From: an uncultured Sphingomonadaceae bacterium
Lineage (GTDB): Bacteria; Pseudomonadota; Alphaproteobacteria; Sphingomonadales; Sphingomonadaceae
Assembly (NCBI GenBank): GCA_947501695.1
Contig: CANMWO010000003.1
Location: forward strand, 87,001 to 151,000
Direction of reading: 5' to 3'
Length of the DNA: 64,000 bases
The notes under the pieces were generated by a model. It did no database searches. It had not been told where the DNA came from and saw only the letters and a list, made by a program, of their open reading frames with translations. Of the stretch, positions 35,387 through 44,001 are shown in pieces. Numbering within the stretch: position 1 is the first letter of the stretch; the number at the start of each line of letters is the position of its first letter. The translations under genes were made by a program, and so were the position numbers.

Positions 35387-36700
35387 ATGGCCACCAATCC
35401 CGTCCTAAACGCATCAACCCTTACCACATCCCCTACTGCTGCAGAGGCTCTGGAAGCGTGGTATAAGGAAAATCCGCCAGTTGCAGACGCCAACCCCAAT
35501 CCGCGCGATGTCAGCAAGGCGGACCTCTACAGCAAAGACTTATGGCGGGCGCCCTTTGCCGAGATGCGCGCCAACGCGCCGATTAACAAAGTCGAGGATT
35601 CGGATTACGGGCCCTATTGGAATATCTGTGATCACAAGACGATCCAGCATGTCGAAGCGCTTCCTGAACTTTATTCCTCCGATGTCAATAATGGCGGCAT
35701 AACCATTGCCGAAGAACGCGACAATTCCGATTTCCAATTGCCTATGTTCATTGCCATGGACCGCCCCAAACATACCGGGCAGCGCCGTACCGTAGCCCCG
35801 GCTTTCACGCCCACAGAAATGAAACGGATGGAAGAAGAAATCCGGCACCGGACAGCCGAGGTTCTAGACAGCCTGCCATGGGACAAGGAATTTGACTGGG
35901 TCGACAAGGTTTCGATTGAACTGACCACTGGCATGCTCGCCATTCTTTTTGGTTTCCCATGGGAAGACCGCCGCCTGCTCACTTATTGGTCAGACTGGGC
36001 CGGTGATGTTGAACTTTCGCTAGCGCCAGAATTGGACGAACAGCGCCAGAAGATTCTTTATGAAATGGGCGCCTATTTCCAGAATTTGTGGAACGAGCGC
36101 GTCAATGCCGAACCGACCCCCGATCTCATCTCTATGATGATCCATAGTGAAGCCATGAAAGACATGGATCAGATGGAATTCATGGGTAATTTGGTACTGC
36201 TTATTGTTGGCGGCAATGACACCACCCGCAATACTATGTCGGGCCTGGCTTACGGCCTCGATCAATTTCCTGATCAACGCCAGAAACTGCAGGAAAATGA
36301 AGAACTAATCCCCAATGCAGTACAGGAAATCATTCGCTGGCAGACGCCGCTAGCGCATATGCGACGCACCGCAACCGATGATGCTGATCTGTTCGGGCAT
36401 GAGATCAAAAAAGGCGACAAGCTGATCATGTGGTATATCTCGGCCAATCGCGACGAGAACGTATTCCCCGAAGCCGACAAGCTGATTGTCGATCGCGAAA
36501 ATGCGCGGCGTCATCTGGCCTTTGGCTATGGCATTCACCGCTGCGTCGGTGCCCGCCTTGCCGAGCTACAGATCCGTATCTTGCTTGAAGAAATGGCTAA
36601 ACGGCGGATGCAGGTCAATCTGACCGGCGAAATGAAACGTGTTCACGCCTGCTTCGTCCACGGTTTCCGCAAGATGCAGGTTAAACTGTCCAAATATTAA
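35387..36700 (+). CDS. cytochrome P450, CYP153-like
   Basis: 437 residues. I-helix oxygen-binding motif VGGNDTTRNTMSG, ExxR as EIIRW, and heme-ligand loop FGYGIHRCVGARLAELQ with Cys386. The long N-terminus with WRAPFAEMRANAP and the HLAFGYGIHRCVG loop are typical of CYP153, soluble bacterial P450s that hydroxylate the ends of alkanes and fatty acids. It needs a ferredoxin and reductase, not encoded nearby. Expression is probably set by the palindrome at 35303. Confidence 0.88.
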   Translation: MATNPVLNASTLTTSPTAAEALEAWYKENPPVADANPNPRDVSKADLYSKDLWRAPFAEMRANAPINKVEDSDYGPYWNICDHKTIQHVEALPELYSSDVNNGGITIAEERDNSDFQLPMFIAMDRPKHTGQRRTVAPAFTPTEMKRMEEEIRHRTAEVLDSLPWDKEFDWVDKVSIELTTGMLAILFGFPWEDRRLLTYWSDWAGDVELSLAPELDEQRQKILYEMGAYFQNLWNERVNAEPTPDLISMMIHSEAMKDMDQMEFMGNLVLLIVGGNDTTRNTMSGLAYGLDQFPDQRQKLQENEELIPNAVQEIIRWQTPLAHMRRTATDDADLFGHEIKKGDKLIMWYISANRDENVFPEADKLIVDRENARRHLAFGYGIHRCVGARLAELQIRILLEEMAKRRMQVNLTGEMKRVHACFVHGFRKMQVKLSKY

Positions 36701-36810
36701 TCGCTCAAAACCGGCGGGCCAAATATCGATAAGCCCTTGTTCAGGCGCTATATTGTAACCATCTTTGCATAAGAACCGAATAGAAGGCGAACAGCAAAGA
36801 AAGACGGAAC

Positions 36811-37317
36811 ATGACAGGCCTTAGCAGACGCAAGCTCATTGCCAGCGGATTAATCGGTGCAAGTGCCTATGGCCTTGCCAGCTTTACCGGTATTTTCGGG
36901 AATAGTGCCGATGCTAAAACTGGCAAGAAATTTAAGATCACCCGTACCCCCGAAGAATGGAAAAAGCGCCTTGGACCCGCGCGCTACCGAATTTTGCGCC
37001 AGGAAGGAACCGAACGCGCTTATTCTAGCCCGCTAGACAGAGAAAAACGCCAAGGCATATTTGCCTGTGCTGGCTGTAATTTAGGGCTATATTCATCCGA
37101 AACGAAGTTCGATAGCCGCACTGGCTGGCCGAGCTTCTGGGCACCGATAAAAGATCGCGTCGGTACAACTACTGACTATAAAATTGGCTACCCGCGGACT
37201 GAAGTCCATTGCGGTCGTTGTGGTGGGCATCTCGGCCATATTTTCAGCGACGGTCCAAGGCCAACCGGCAAGCGCCATTGTATCAACGGTTTGGCGCTCA
37301 AGTTCATCCCGGCCTGA
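36811..37317 (+). CDS. msrB: peptide-methionine (R)-S-oxide reductase, exported
   Basis: 168 residues. N-terminal twin-arginine signal (SRRKLIASG followed by a hydrophobic stretch) suggests folded export by Tat. The MsrB domain has zinc ligands CAGC and CGRC, the GGHLGHIFSDGP motif and catalytic Cys157 in RHCING. It repairs methionine-R-sulfoxide in periplasmic proteins. A resolving Cys is not obvious. Confidence 0.92.
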   Translation: MTGLSRRKLIASGLIGASAYGLASFTGIFGNSADAKTGKKFKITRTPEEWKKRLGPARYRILRQEGTERAYSSPLDREKRQGIFACAGCNLGLYSSETKFDSRTGWPSFWAPIKDRVGTTTDYKIGYPRTEVHCGRCGGHLGHIFSDGPRPTGKRHCINGLALKFIPA

Positions 37318-37328
37318 ATGACGAAATC

Positions 37329-37712
37329 TTAGCCAGCCTCTTTGGGTGCTTCCATCTGTTGCCAGAACTCCAGCTTGATTCCGTCGCAATCCAGGATCCA
37401 AGCAAATTTGCCGTATCCCTCATCGACTTGACCAAGAATTTCGAGCCCCTTTTCCTTTAACTGAGCGACATAGGCATCCAGATCATCAACCCGCAGATTG
37501 ATCATGAATTTCGCTTCACTGGGTGCGAGATAATCGCTGTCTTGGGGAAAGTGGCTGATGAGGCTGTAAGGGCTCTCACCCTTCTCATCAGACCAGCTGA
37601 GCATCGGACCATATTCGCCGTCCAATCCCAGAAAATCCTTGTACCATTGTCGTGTTGCCGCCGGATCCTTCACCATGTGAAAAACCCCGCCTAGTCCGGT
37701 TATTCCCACCAT
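37329..37712 (-). CDS. VOC-family (glyoxalase-like) protein
   Basis: 127 residues, two beta-alpha-beta-beta-beta modules typical of the vicinal oxygen chelate fold (ITGLGGVFHMVKDPAATRQWYKDFLGLD at the start, FAWILDCDGIKLEFWQ near the end with a probable metal-binding Glu). Function not predictable. Convergent with msrB, 11 nt apart. Confidence 0.8.
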   Translation of the reverse strand: MVGITGLGGVFHMVKDPAATRQWYKDFLGLDGEYGPMLSWSDEKGESPYSLISHFPQDSDYLAPSEAKFMINLRVDDLDAYVAQLKEKGLEILGQVDEGYGKFAWILDCDGIKLEFWQQMEAPKEAG

Positions 37713-37780
37713 GTTGTTCTCCTTAGATAGTATATACTAGGACACAAAAACCGTATCACAGCCTAGGTTTCGAAAAGCCA

Positions 37781-39559
37781 TTATTTTGGCAAAACTCTCC
37801 ATAGCCATAGACTGCTGCCAGAAAGTTTCACGGGTTGCAGCCACTCCGGCTTTTCATTTTTGCCTAACTTGGCCCAAAGACCGTTAGGATGCCCTTTGGC
37901 GTATGTTTTGAGTTCTGCCTCGTCGGGGCAAGCTAAGATATATGAGATTCCCCGCGCAACAAGAATGTCGTGTGCTGTTTCCGGCGCTGATATAAAAATC
38001 TGGATCTGATCCGCCATCGCAGCGTCATTGCGGTGGTGACTGGTGGCCAATACGCTATGCGGTGTTTGCACCAGTATCTCTGGACCCAAGTCAAACGGAG
38101 CAACGATATTCGATTGCGGCAAGGCATTGAGCGCCGCCAATGATTCAGAGGAATCACAGGTCGGACCATCATCTGGCGATCCAGTTTCATTCTCGTCGAT
38201 CTGTGCATTATTGCCGCCAACAGCGTTTATCATACCAAGCACAAGCGGCCCCGGAAGGATCAGGAAAACCACCGCCACAGTTGCAAATATTCTGGTGATT
38301 GGCCGTGTAATAGAGCGCGCGCGAAGAAACGCATTATGGACCGCCCATCCGACAAGCGGCAGAGCGTAAGCCGCTACCACTGCCGCGGCGCGCTGTACGA
38401 GCAGAGAAACGACGAAGGCCCACAACAGCGCATAGGTTAAAAGAAACAATTTTTCGCGATCGACCACATTAAGCCTTCGCCCATAAATAAAAGCCAAGCT
38501 GCCAAGGCCGACGATGATCGAACCACCGAACAGCGTGATAATCTCTTTCCACGGCTGGGTCCAGATCGGCATCCCTTCCCGGACATTGATCAACCAATAA
38601 TCCCGAACGAGCGGATCCAACTGCCCGAAAGCGCTGCCCACACATTGGGGCGCGCTCGCATATAAGGTACCCAGCGCGGCGATCCCGGCAACGCCAAGAG
38701 CGATCAGACGGACGATCCAGGAAGCAGGCGCAAATTTGATCGCTGGCAGGATGATAATCGCTCCGGCAGCGCAAGCCATAAGGTGGGCCGGCGAGATCGC
38801 ATCGCAATAGTTGGCGAGGATTTCAAACTGTCCATGATTGGCGAAATAGAGGATGAAAGTGCCGGCCAAAAACCCGGTCAACGTCCAGAATAACCTGACG
38901 CCTTCATCAAGAGAAACAATCCAGCGAAATGCCAACAAGGCAATGAACGCCACAGACAAAGGCAAGCCTTCGAGTGATATTGACAGCCATAGCGCCAAAG
39001 ACAAACCCATGACTTGACCGGCCTTGCGCTTATCCGGCCAGAACATCGTCCATAACACCATCAGCGCGAGCACGGTCTGCCAACCATGATGGTCAATCCG
39101 CATTGGTCTTAGTTGCGCCACCACAGCAACCGCCGTGGCTGTCAGGGCTGCAGAGAGCAAAGCGATCTGTCGATCAAATAGCTGCTCGGCAATTTTCGCA
39201 ACCAGCCACATGGCGATGCCCAGCGCCACCAGTGGCACAATGACCATGGCCGCTAGTTCGGCGGATGCCGGACCCATGACGGGACTCAAAATTAGAATGA
39301 CCAAAGCCAAAGGAAGCTCAACCAGGCGCGGCCAGTGCATGGGCTGACTATCCGGCAGGGCAAGGCGATATTGCGTGGTATCGAACCAGCTTTGCCCCGC
39401 CAACCAATCACGCAGTTGTACCTGACGCAATTGGTCATCCGGGCCCCAACCGATACCGGATGCGATTTGATCGAATGATACAAAAATGAGCACCGCACAA
39501 ACGGCGAGCCAGATGAGCAAAAGCGGAAGCTTGTCTCGCAAGCGGTCAGTCACAGTCAT
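37781..39559 (-). CDS. polytopic membrane protein, GT-C glycosyltransferase-like
   Basis: 592 residues with about 11-12 hydrophobic helices. The first loop contains GPDDQLRQVQLRDWLAG, an Asp-rich segment in the position of the catalytic loop of GT-C glycosyltransferases, and the C-terminus is a soluble domain of about 130 residues. The assignment is by architecture only. It overlaps the sulfatase-like gene by 4 nt and belongs to the four-gene envelope cluster ending at 42943. Confidence 0.6.
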   Translation of the reverse strand: MTVTDRLRDKLPLLLIWLAVCAVLIFVSFDQIASGIGWGPDDQLRQVQLRDWLAGQSWFDTTQYRLALPDSQPMHWPRLVELPLALVILILSPVMGPASAELAAMVIVPLVALGIAMWLVAKIAEQLFDRQIALLSAALTATAVAVVAQLRPMRIDHHGWQTVLALMVLWTMFWPDKRKAGQVMGLSLALWLSISLEGLPLSVAFIALLAFRWIVSLDEGVRLFWTLTGFLAGTFILYFANHGQFEILANYCDAISPAHLMACAAGAIIILPAIKFAPASWIVRLIALGVAGIAALGTLYASAPQCVGSAFGQLDPLVRDYWLINVREGMPIWTQPWKEIITLFGGSIIVGLGSLAFIYGRRLNVVDREKLFLLTYALLWAFVVSLLVQRAAAVVAAYALPLVGWAVHNAFLRARSITRPITRIFATVAVVFLILPGPLVLGMINAVGGNNAQIDENETGSPDDGPTCDSSESLAALNALPQSNIVAPFDLGPEILVQTPHSVLATSHHRNDAAMADQIQIFISAPETAHDILVARGISYILACPDEAELKTYAKGHPNGLWAKLGKNEKPEWLQPVKLSGSSLWLWRVLPK

Positions 39560-40926
39560 TGCGCGACTTCGGACTGTCCTTTGGCTTTCAGGTAAAGCCA
39601 GGGAACCCGTTCAGGGTCAAATTGGGAACGGTTATGCCGGTCAAAATATGGCGGCATATGGTCTCCGACCAACAATATGTCAGCCTCGGGGAAATCGCTC
39701 GCGGTAATTTCTGTGACCAGCGCCTTGTCAATATCGTCAAATATCGCAAACTGACGGCAAATCATCGGGAAATCCTTGGCCAGTTCCGGTGAAACTTTCC
39801 CGCAATCGTCTGCATTCAAGTTAAGCCCTGTCGGAACAGGTAAATGGGCGTTGAGGGTCAACCAATAGAGAAACGTTGGCTGATCCGCCTGCTTCAGGCT
39901 TTCTGCGAGCAACTGGGGTATCTGCCTATCGCAAGCGCCTGCAAAAACACCGCCACACCATTCAGCACCTTTTTTCTGCAGATCTGGCCAGAATTCCTGT
40001 TTTTGGAAACCGATATTCGGATACCATTCGGCTCGTTTGAAAAACTCGCCTTTAAAGCTGTGCACCGCATGGGTCGCATAACCTTTATTAGCAAGCATCG
40101 CGGGCAGACAATTTAGTTTTGCGGCATCCGCTGGGTCGAGCAGTTCATAATAATCGCCCCATTGCCCGCACATCTCGCGAAACTCGCCTGATGTGGTGCT
40201 GTTATAATAGAGGCTTGTGCCTTGGCTGACATCATAGCGCGCCTGGATCGCACTATTTTCATAATATGCGAAAAGCTTGTCCGACATGATCTTGTTGTCA
40301 TTGGGCACTCCGAGCGATTCCACCATGATCAAGATCAAATGACGTTTGCCATCAGCACGAGCCGCCAGTCCGGTTTTTTCCACAGCCGATTCAAAAGTCG
40401 CGCCAGCCGGAGCCTCACGAAAATAATGGCCGCGCATGCCCTGCCCCATAGCAAAATCAGCGCCTGCCAAGCCAAAGATTAACGCGCCACTCAATAGAAT
40501 ATGCAGCGGCTTTACAAAATTGCTGTCACGTTTGAGCATGAACCAGCTTGTGATTAACATCCCGATGATAACCGCTGCAGCAACGAGATATTCTATCGAA
40601 TTGGACGGCTTTATCTCCGCGAAAAACTGCATCGAATGCAACAGCGAAGACATACCGAGATTGAATAGACCCGCTACAAAAGACAAGATAGAATAAGCCG
40701 TCACGCCAGCAAAAGCGATCCATTGGACGATCCGCGGCATACGTTTGACGATCAGGCCAATAAAGCCAGCCACGGCAATCTCGAAATGACGCGGTGGCGC
40801 CCCTACGAACCACATCGCCATGAACGGAATGTTGATCAAGCCTATCCAGATAAAAGACCAATTGAGGAGCTTTTTCAGATCTGCCGACAGACCAGCCTGA
40901 GGCGCTTCCATCGTAATTGCTGTCAC
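39556..40926 (-). CDS. LTA-synthase-like membrane sulfatase/phosphotransferase
   Basis: 456 residues: five N-terminal helices (to about 175) and a periplasmic alkaline-phosphatase-fold domain. The metal site is suggested by Glu in LIMVESLGVPND, a Thr nucleophile in YNSTTSGEFREMCG, and Asp-His in LLVGDHMPPYFD. Enzymes of this class transfer glycerophosphate, phosphoethanolamine or similar groups to glycans. It overlaps genes on both sides by 4 nt, a tight operon with GtrA and the GT-C-like protein. Confidence 0.8.
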   Translation of the reverse strand: MTAITMEAPQAGLSADLKKLLNWSFIWIGLINIPFMAMWFVGAPPRHFEIAVAGFIGLIVKRMPRIVQWIAFAGVTAYSILSFVAGLFNLGMSSLLHSMQFFAEIKPSNSIEYLVAAAVIIGMLITSWFMLKRDSNFVKPLHILLSGALIFGLAGADFAMGQGMRGHYFREAPAGATFESAVEKTGLAARADGKRHLILIMVESLGVPNDNKIMSDKLFAYYENSAIQARYDVSQGTSLYYNSTTSGEFREMCGQWGDYYELLDPADAAKLNCLPAMLANKGYATHAVHSFKGEFFKRAEWYPNIGFQKQEFWPDLQKKGAEWCGGVFAGACDRQIPQLLAESLKQADQPTFLYWLTLNAHLPVPTGLNLNADDCGKVSPELAKDFPMICRQFAIFDDIDKALVTEITASDFPEADILLVGDHMPPYFDRHNRSQFDPERVPWLYLKAKGQSEVAQ

Positions 40927-41375
40927 CGAAATACTCCAAATTTACGGGTCAGGTAGACCGCAAAGAAGCTCACAAAAACCGCCGCTCCTTTTGCAACAAC
41001 CGGTACCACACCTATTTCGGTGAGCCCGCTCACTATGCAAACGGTAATGCCTAAACCCAGGACAGCGGTGCCGATGAAACCAATTCGTTGCAACTGCAGC
41101 GCCGCGCCCGTTTTTGTTTTACCGGGGAAAACGAAGCTGGATGAAATTAGCCAGTGGACGATGATGCCGGCGCTATAGCCTGCAGCTGAAGACCAACCCG
41201 GGTCGGTTGCAAGGGCAACCAGCACCATGAACAAGGCTACATCAAAGGCGAGACTGACAATACTGGCCAGCAAATAGCGGGTAATCGAGAAACGATTAAA
41301 CAAGGCCAGCGGGCCGGGCAGATTTCCTACCCAGACCCCGACGGTCGACCGTCTATCCTGACCGCTGCGCTCCAT
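40923..41375 (-). CDS. GtrA family membrane protein
   Basis: 150 residues, four helices. FNRFSITRYLLASIVSLAFDVALFM and the C-terminal FFAVYLTRKFGVFR are the GtrA signatures. GtrA-like proteins flip polyprenyl-linked sugars. The position between a UGM-like flavoprotein and an LTA-synthase-like enzyme supports a role in surface glycan modification. Confidence 0.88.
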   Translation of the reverse strand: MERSGQDRRSTVGVWVGNLPGPLALFNRFSITRYLLASIVSLAFDVALFMVLVALATDPGWSSAAGYSAGIIVHWLISSSFVFPGKTKTGAALQLQRIGFIGTAVLGLGITVCIVSGLTEIGVVPVVAKGAAVFVSFFAVYLTRKFGVFR

Positions 41376-41380
41376 CTCGT

Positions 41381-42943
41381 TTAGGCTGCCTTGGAAGGCT
41401 TGGCTTCTGGAGCGTCACCATCAATCCGCGTCGGAACATCGCGCATGCTTTCCAGCGCGGCTGCCCGATCTTCGGAAATCACTGTTTCGGCGCCCTCGTC
41501 ACCGGCTTCGTGATATTCGGCGTCTTCGTTGACGTTCCACACATTCCATTTGCGCGACCCGGCTTCGATATTTTCCACAGTCAACATCGCCGTCATCATA
41601 GCGTGATCCTGATTGTTGTACCGGTGCATGCCATTGCGGCCGACCATATGAAGTGTCGGGAAACGCGCTTCTAGGTCATCGCGCATGGTTTCGACGTTAG
41701 ATTCATAACTGTCATCGTAAACGGGATAGGCTTTTTCTTGACGGACAACGGCGCCGCCGACAACATCTTCTGGTTTACACAGACCAAGAATCGCCATTTC
41801 TTTCTTGGCAAGTTCGACCAGATCTTCATCGGTCGAAGACCAAAGGCCATCATTTTCAAAGCAGAAATATTCCAAGCCAACACAAGCTATCGACTCATCC
41901 GGCACCATTTCAGGTGACCAGCTGCGGAAGTTCTGTACACGGCCAACTTGCACACGATCATCATGGATATAGATCCAGTTGTCCGGGAACAAATCTTCGG
42001 ATTTCACCATGATCGCCACCGTCAGGAAGTCACGATAGTTGAGTTCCTGCGCTTCCGGCAAAGATTGCGGCAGCGGGTGAATACGCGTGGCCAGCTCGCG
42101 CATCGGCGCAGAGCTGATCACATGTTTCGCATTGATAACAGTTTCACCATCTTCGGTAGCAGCCGACACGCGCCAGTTACCGTCGGCATCTTGAGCCAGC
42201 TGTTTCAAGCTGTGCCCCATGAGCACTTCATTGCCCTTGGACCGCACGAAATCACGCGCCGCATCCCACATCATGCCAGGGCCGAGGCGAGGATAGCGGA
42301 AGGTTTCGAGCAAAGTCTTGGTTTCCATGCCGTCATTGGGCTTCTTGTTGAGACCCAAGGAGCGTTTCAAACCATCGACAACCGCGCTCCAAAGGCTCAG
42401 ACCCTTAATCCGCTGTGCCGCCCAATCAGCAGACATTTCGTCACAGGGCATGCCCCAGACTTTCTCGGTATAGGTTTTGAAAAAGATCGAATATAGCTTC
42501 CAGCCGAATTGATTGACCGTCCAGTCTTCAAAGCTCTTCACATTTTTGTTCGGGAAAACCTTCGCCTTGGCATAGCTGACCATGCACAAGGTTGAACGCC
42601 AGATGCCCAGATTCCACAAGGCTTCAAAGGCGCGCAGCGGATAGCTGTAAAATTTACCCTCATAATAGATACGGCTCATCCGTGGACGCTGAATAAAGTC
42701 GTCGGGCAGGATTTCATTCCACAAATCCACGACTTCCTTGGATTTTGAGAAAAAGCGATGCCCGCCAATATCAAAGCGAAAGCCTTCATGTTCGACCGTC
42801 CGGCTGATCCCGCCAACATAGGTGGGGTCTTTTTCTATCACCTTGACCGAATAGCCTTTTTTGCTGAGCAGATATGCGGCGGTGAGGCCTGCTGGTCCTG
42901 CGCCAATAATGGCTACATCTACGGGGTTATTCGCTTCAGTCAT
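41381..42943 (-). CDS. NAD(P)/FAD-dependent oxidoreductase, UDP-galactopyranose-mutase-like
   Basis: 520 residues. Dinucleotide-binding motif VAIIGAGPAGLTAAYLLSKKG at the N-terminus, the FDIGGHRFFSKS segment and NQDHAMMTAMLTVENI near the C-terminus are typical of the UGM-like/protoporphyrinogen-oxidase-like flavoprotein group. It may interconvert a sugar nucleotide or desaturate a lipid-linked sugar. First gene of the operon running to 37781, 5 nt before GtrA. Confidence 0.82.
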   Translation of the reverse strand: MTEANNPVDVAIIGAGPAGLTAAYLLSKKGYSVKVIEKDPTYVGGISRTVEHEGFRFDIGGHRFFSKSKEVVDLWNEILPDDFIQRPRMSRIYYEGKFYSYPLRAFEALWNLGIWRSTLCMVSYAKAKVFPNKNVKSFEDWTVNQFGWKLYSIFFKTYTEKVWGMPCDEMSADWAAQRIKGLSLWSAVVDGLKRSLGLNKKPNDGMETKTLLETFRYPRLGPGMMWDAARDFVRSKGNEVLMGHSLKQLAQDADGNWRVSAATEDGETVINAKHVISSAPMRELATRIHPLPQSLPEAQELNYRDFLTVAIMVKSEDLFPDNWIYIHDDRVQVGRVQNFRSWSPEMVPDESIACVGLEYFCFENDGLWSSTDEDLVELAKKEMAILGLCKPEDVVGGAVVRQEKAYPVYDDSYESNVETMRDDLEARFPTLHMVGRNGMHRYNNQDHAMMTAMLTVENIEAGSRKWNVWNVNEDAEYHEAGDEGAETVISEDRAAALESMRDVPTRIDGDAPEAKPSKAA

Positions 42944-43108
42944 AAATCCGGTCCCTGTTCAAAAACGCGGCACTCGTTAGCGCCAGTTCATGTTTCAGAA
43001 ACCGGAGTGAACGAAATTGGTTAGCGATAAGTTAATGCGGGTGTAAATTTGGCCATAACTTACCAAATAATGTTGAATTTCTGGGAAATCTGGAATAATT
43101 GCCGATTC

Positions 43109-43164
43109 GCAAAGGCAAATGCCTTTGCTAACACTCGGAGCTTTTTTGTTAGAGAATGTAACAA
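43109..43164. promoter_or_regulatory. two inverted repeats in the divergent gap before the YjhX gene
   Basis: GCAAAGGCA-AA-TGCCTTTGC (43109-43128) is followed by TTGTTA-N7-TAACAA (43146-43164). They lie in the 334-base gap between the flavoprotein (start 42943, minus) and the yjhX-like gene (start 43278, plus). Either could be an operator. The gap holds no other gene. Confidence 0.4.
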
Positions 43165-43277
43165 CCAACTGATTTGAAACCCATTTAGCGTTTCAAGTCA
43201 CAGTGATGACGGATCCGGTGCGCGCAGCGCACAGGCGTTTTCGTCGTATCCTATGGTTTAATTTCCGAGTAAATATA

Positions 43278-43535
43278 ATGAACATTTCTAAAGCTGAGCA
43301 GCGCGTGCTTCACGCGCTCGCTCAAGGTGGACATATCCGCCACAAACGTAACAAGAACAGCAAGATAGACGAAGTCATGTGCGTGACGCGTGACGGCTAT
43401 ATCTTGTCCGACTGCACGCTCGACATATTCGCACGCCTCAAACGCAGGCGCCTAATCATGTCCCGAAAAGGCAGCCCCTATCGCATCTCACATCTCGGCA
43501 GAGTGTCCGTAAGGCCTCAGCTCGACAATCGATAA
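43278..43535 (+). CDS. YjhX family protein (UPF0386, toxin-like)
   Basis: 85 residues beginning [18 protein letters not shown] and ending PQLDNR, the full-length pattern of the YjhX family (SxxEQxxLHxLAxGGx[20 protein letters not shown], SxxGxPYRIS). In E. coli YjhX is a toxin paired with the acetyltransferase YjhQ. No GNAT gene lies on either side, so the family name does not prove toxicity here. The frame is open to 43203, but the family begins at 43278. A strong terminator follows. Confidence 0.85.
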   Translation: MNISKAEQRVLHALAQGGHIRHKRNKNSKIDEVMCVTRDGYILSDCTLDIFARLKRRRLIMSRKGSPYRISHLGRVSVRPQLDNR

Positions 43536-43560
43536 AGGAAACATAGTGAAACATCATGTT

Positions 43561-43596
43561 CAAAACCCGACCCATCTCGCGATGGATCGGGTTTTG
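43561..43596. terminator. bidirectional Rho-independent terminator
   Basis: CAAAACCCGA-C-CCATC, loop TCGC, GATGG-A-TCGGGTTTTG: a 15-bp stem with one mismatch, A-rich on the left and T-rich on the right, between the YjhX gene and the minus-strand gene ending at 43660. Confidence 0.9.
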
Positions 43597-43659
43597 CTCC
43601 AACGACATATTATAGAGGTGATGGCTAGCATCCCCCTAAGGGAGAGGGTTAAGCGCCTC

Positions 43660-44001
43660 TCATTCTGACAATCTTAAGTCAATATGATCGGCCACCGGAA
43701 TTCCCATTGGGCCTGATCTGCGAAAATGTGCGGAAGCTTCGCGGAGAATGGGAATGAAATATTTCCGTGGTCGCCTAAGTGACATTAGCTCATCAACTGC
43801 TAGTTTTTGACCCCATACACCTTGTGTCGCACCGTTGTGCACGATGTTAATCAACTCTTCTACGCGCCGCCATTCTGCTCGTTTGTTCTCTTGGGATCTC
43901 ACCCAAACTGCCCATAATCCGGTAAAAACCGCAACAATAAGGGGTACGGCAATCGAACCAACGACGACCCACTGGCTAAAATTTTCAGTATCGATACTCA
44001 C
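43660..44001 (-). CDS. small membrane-anchored protein, unknown function
   Basis: 113 residues: one hydrophobic helix at about 11-33 (VVVGSIAVPLIVAVFTGLWAVWV), then a charged helical part. The start overlaps the DUF885 gene stop (ATGA), so it is co-translated. I recognise no family. Confidence 0.65.
   Translation of the reverse strand: MSIDTENFSQWVVVGSIAVPLIVAVFTGLWAVWVRSQENKRAEWRRVEELINIVHNGATQGVWGQKLAVDELMSLRRPRKYFIPILREASAHFRRSGPMGIPVADHIDLRLSE

Noticed and set aside
42944-43277. Prophage or insertion boundary at the AT-rich gap
   Set aside because: No target-site duplication, tRNA, integrase or transposase remains; the gap fits divergent promoters.
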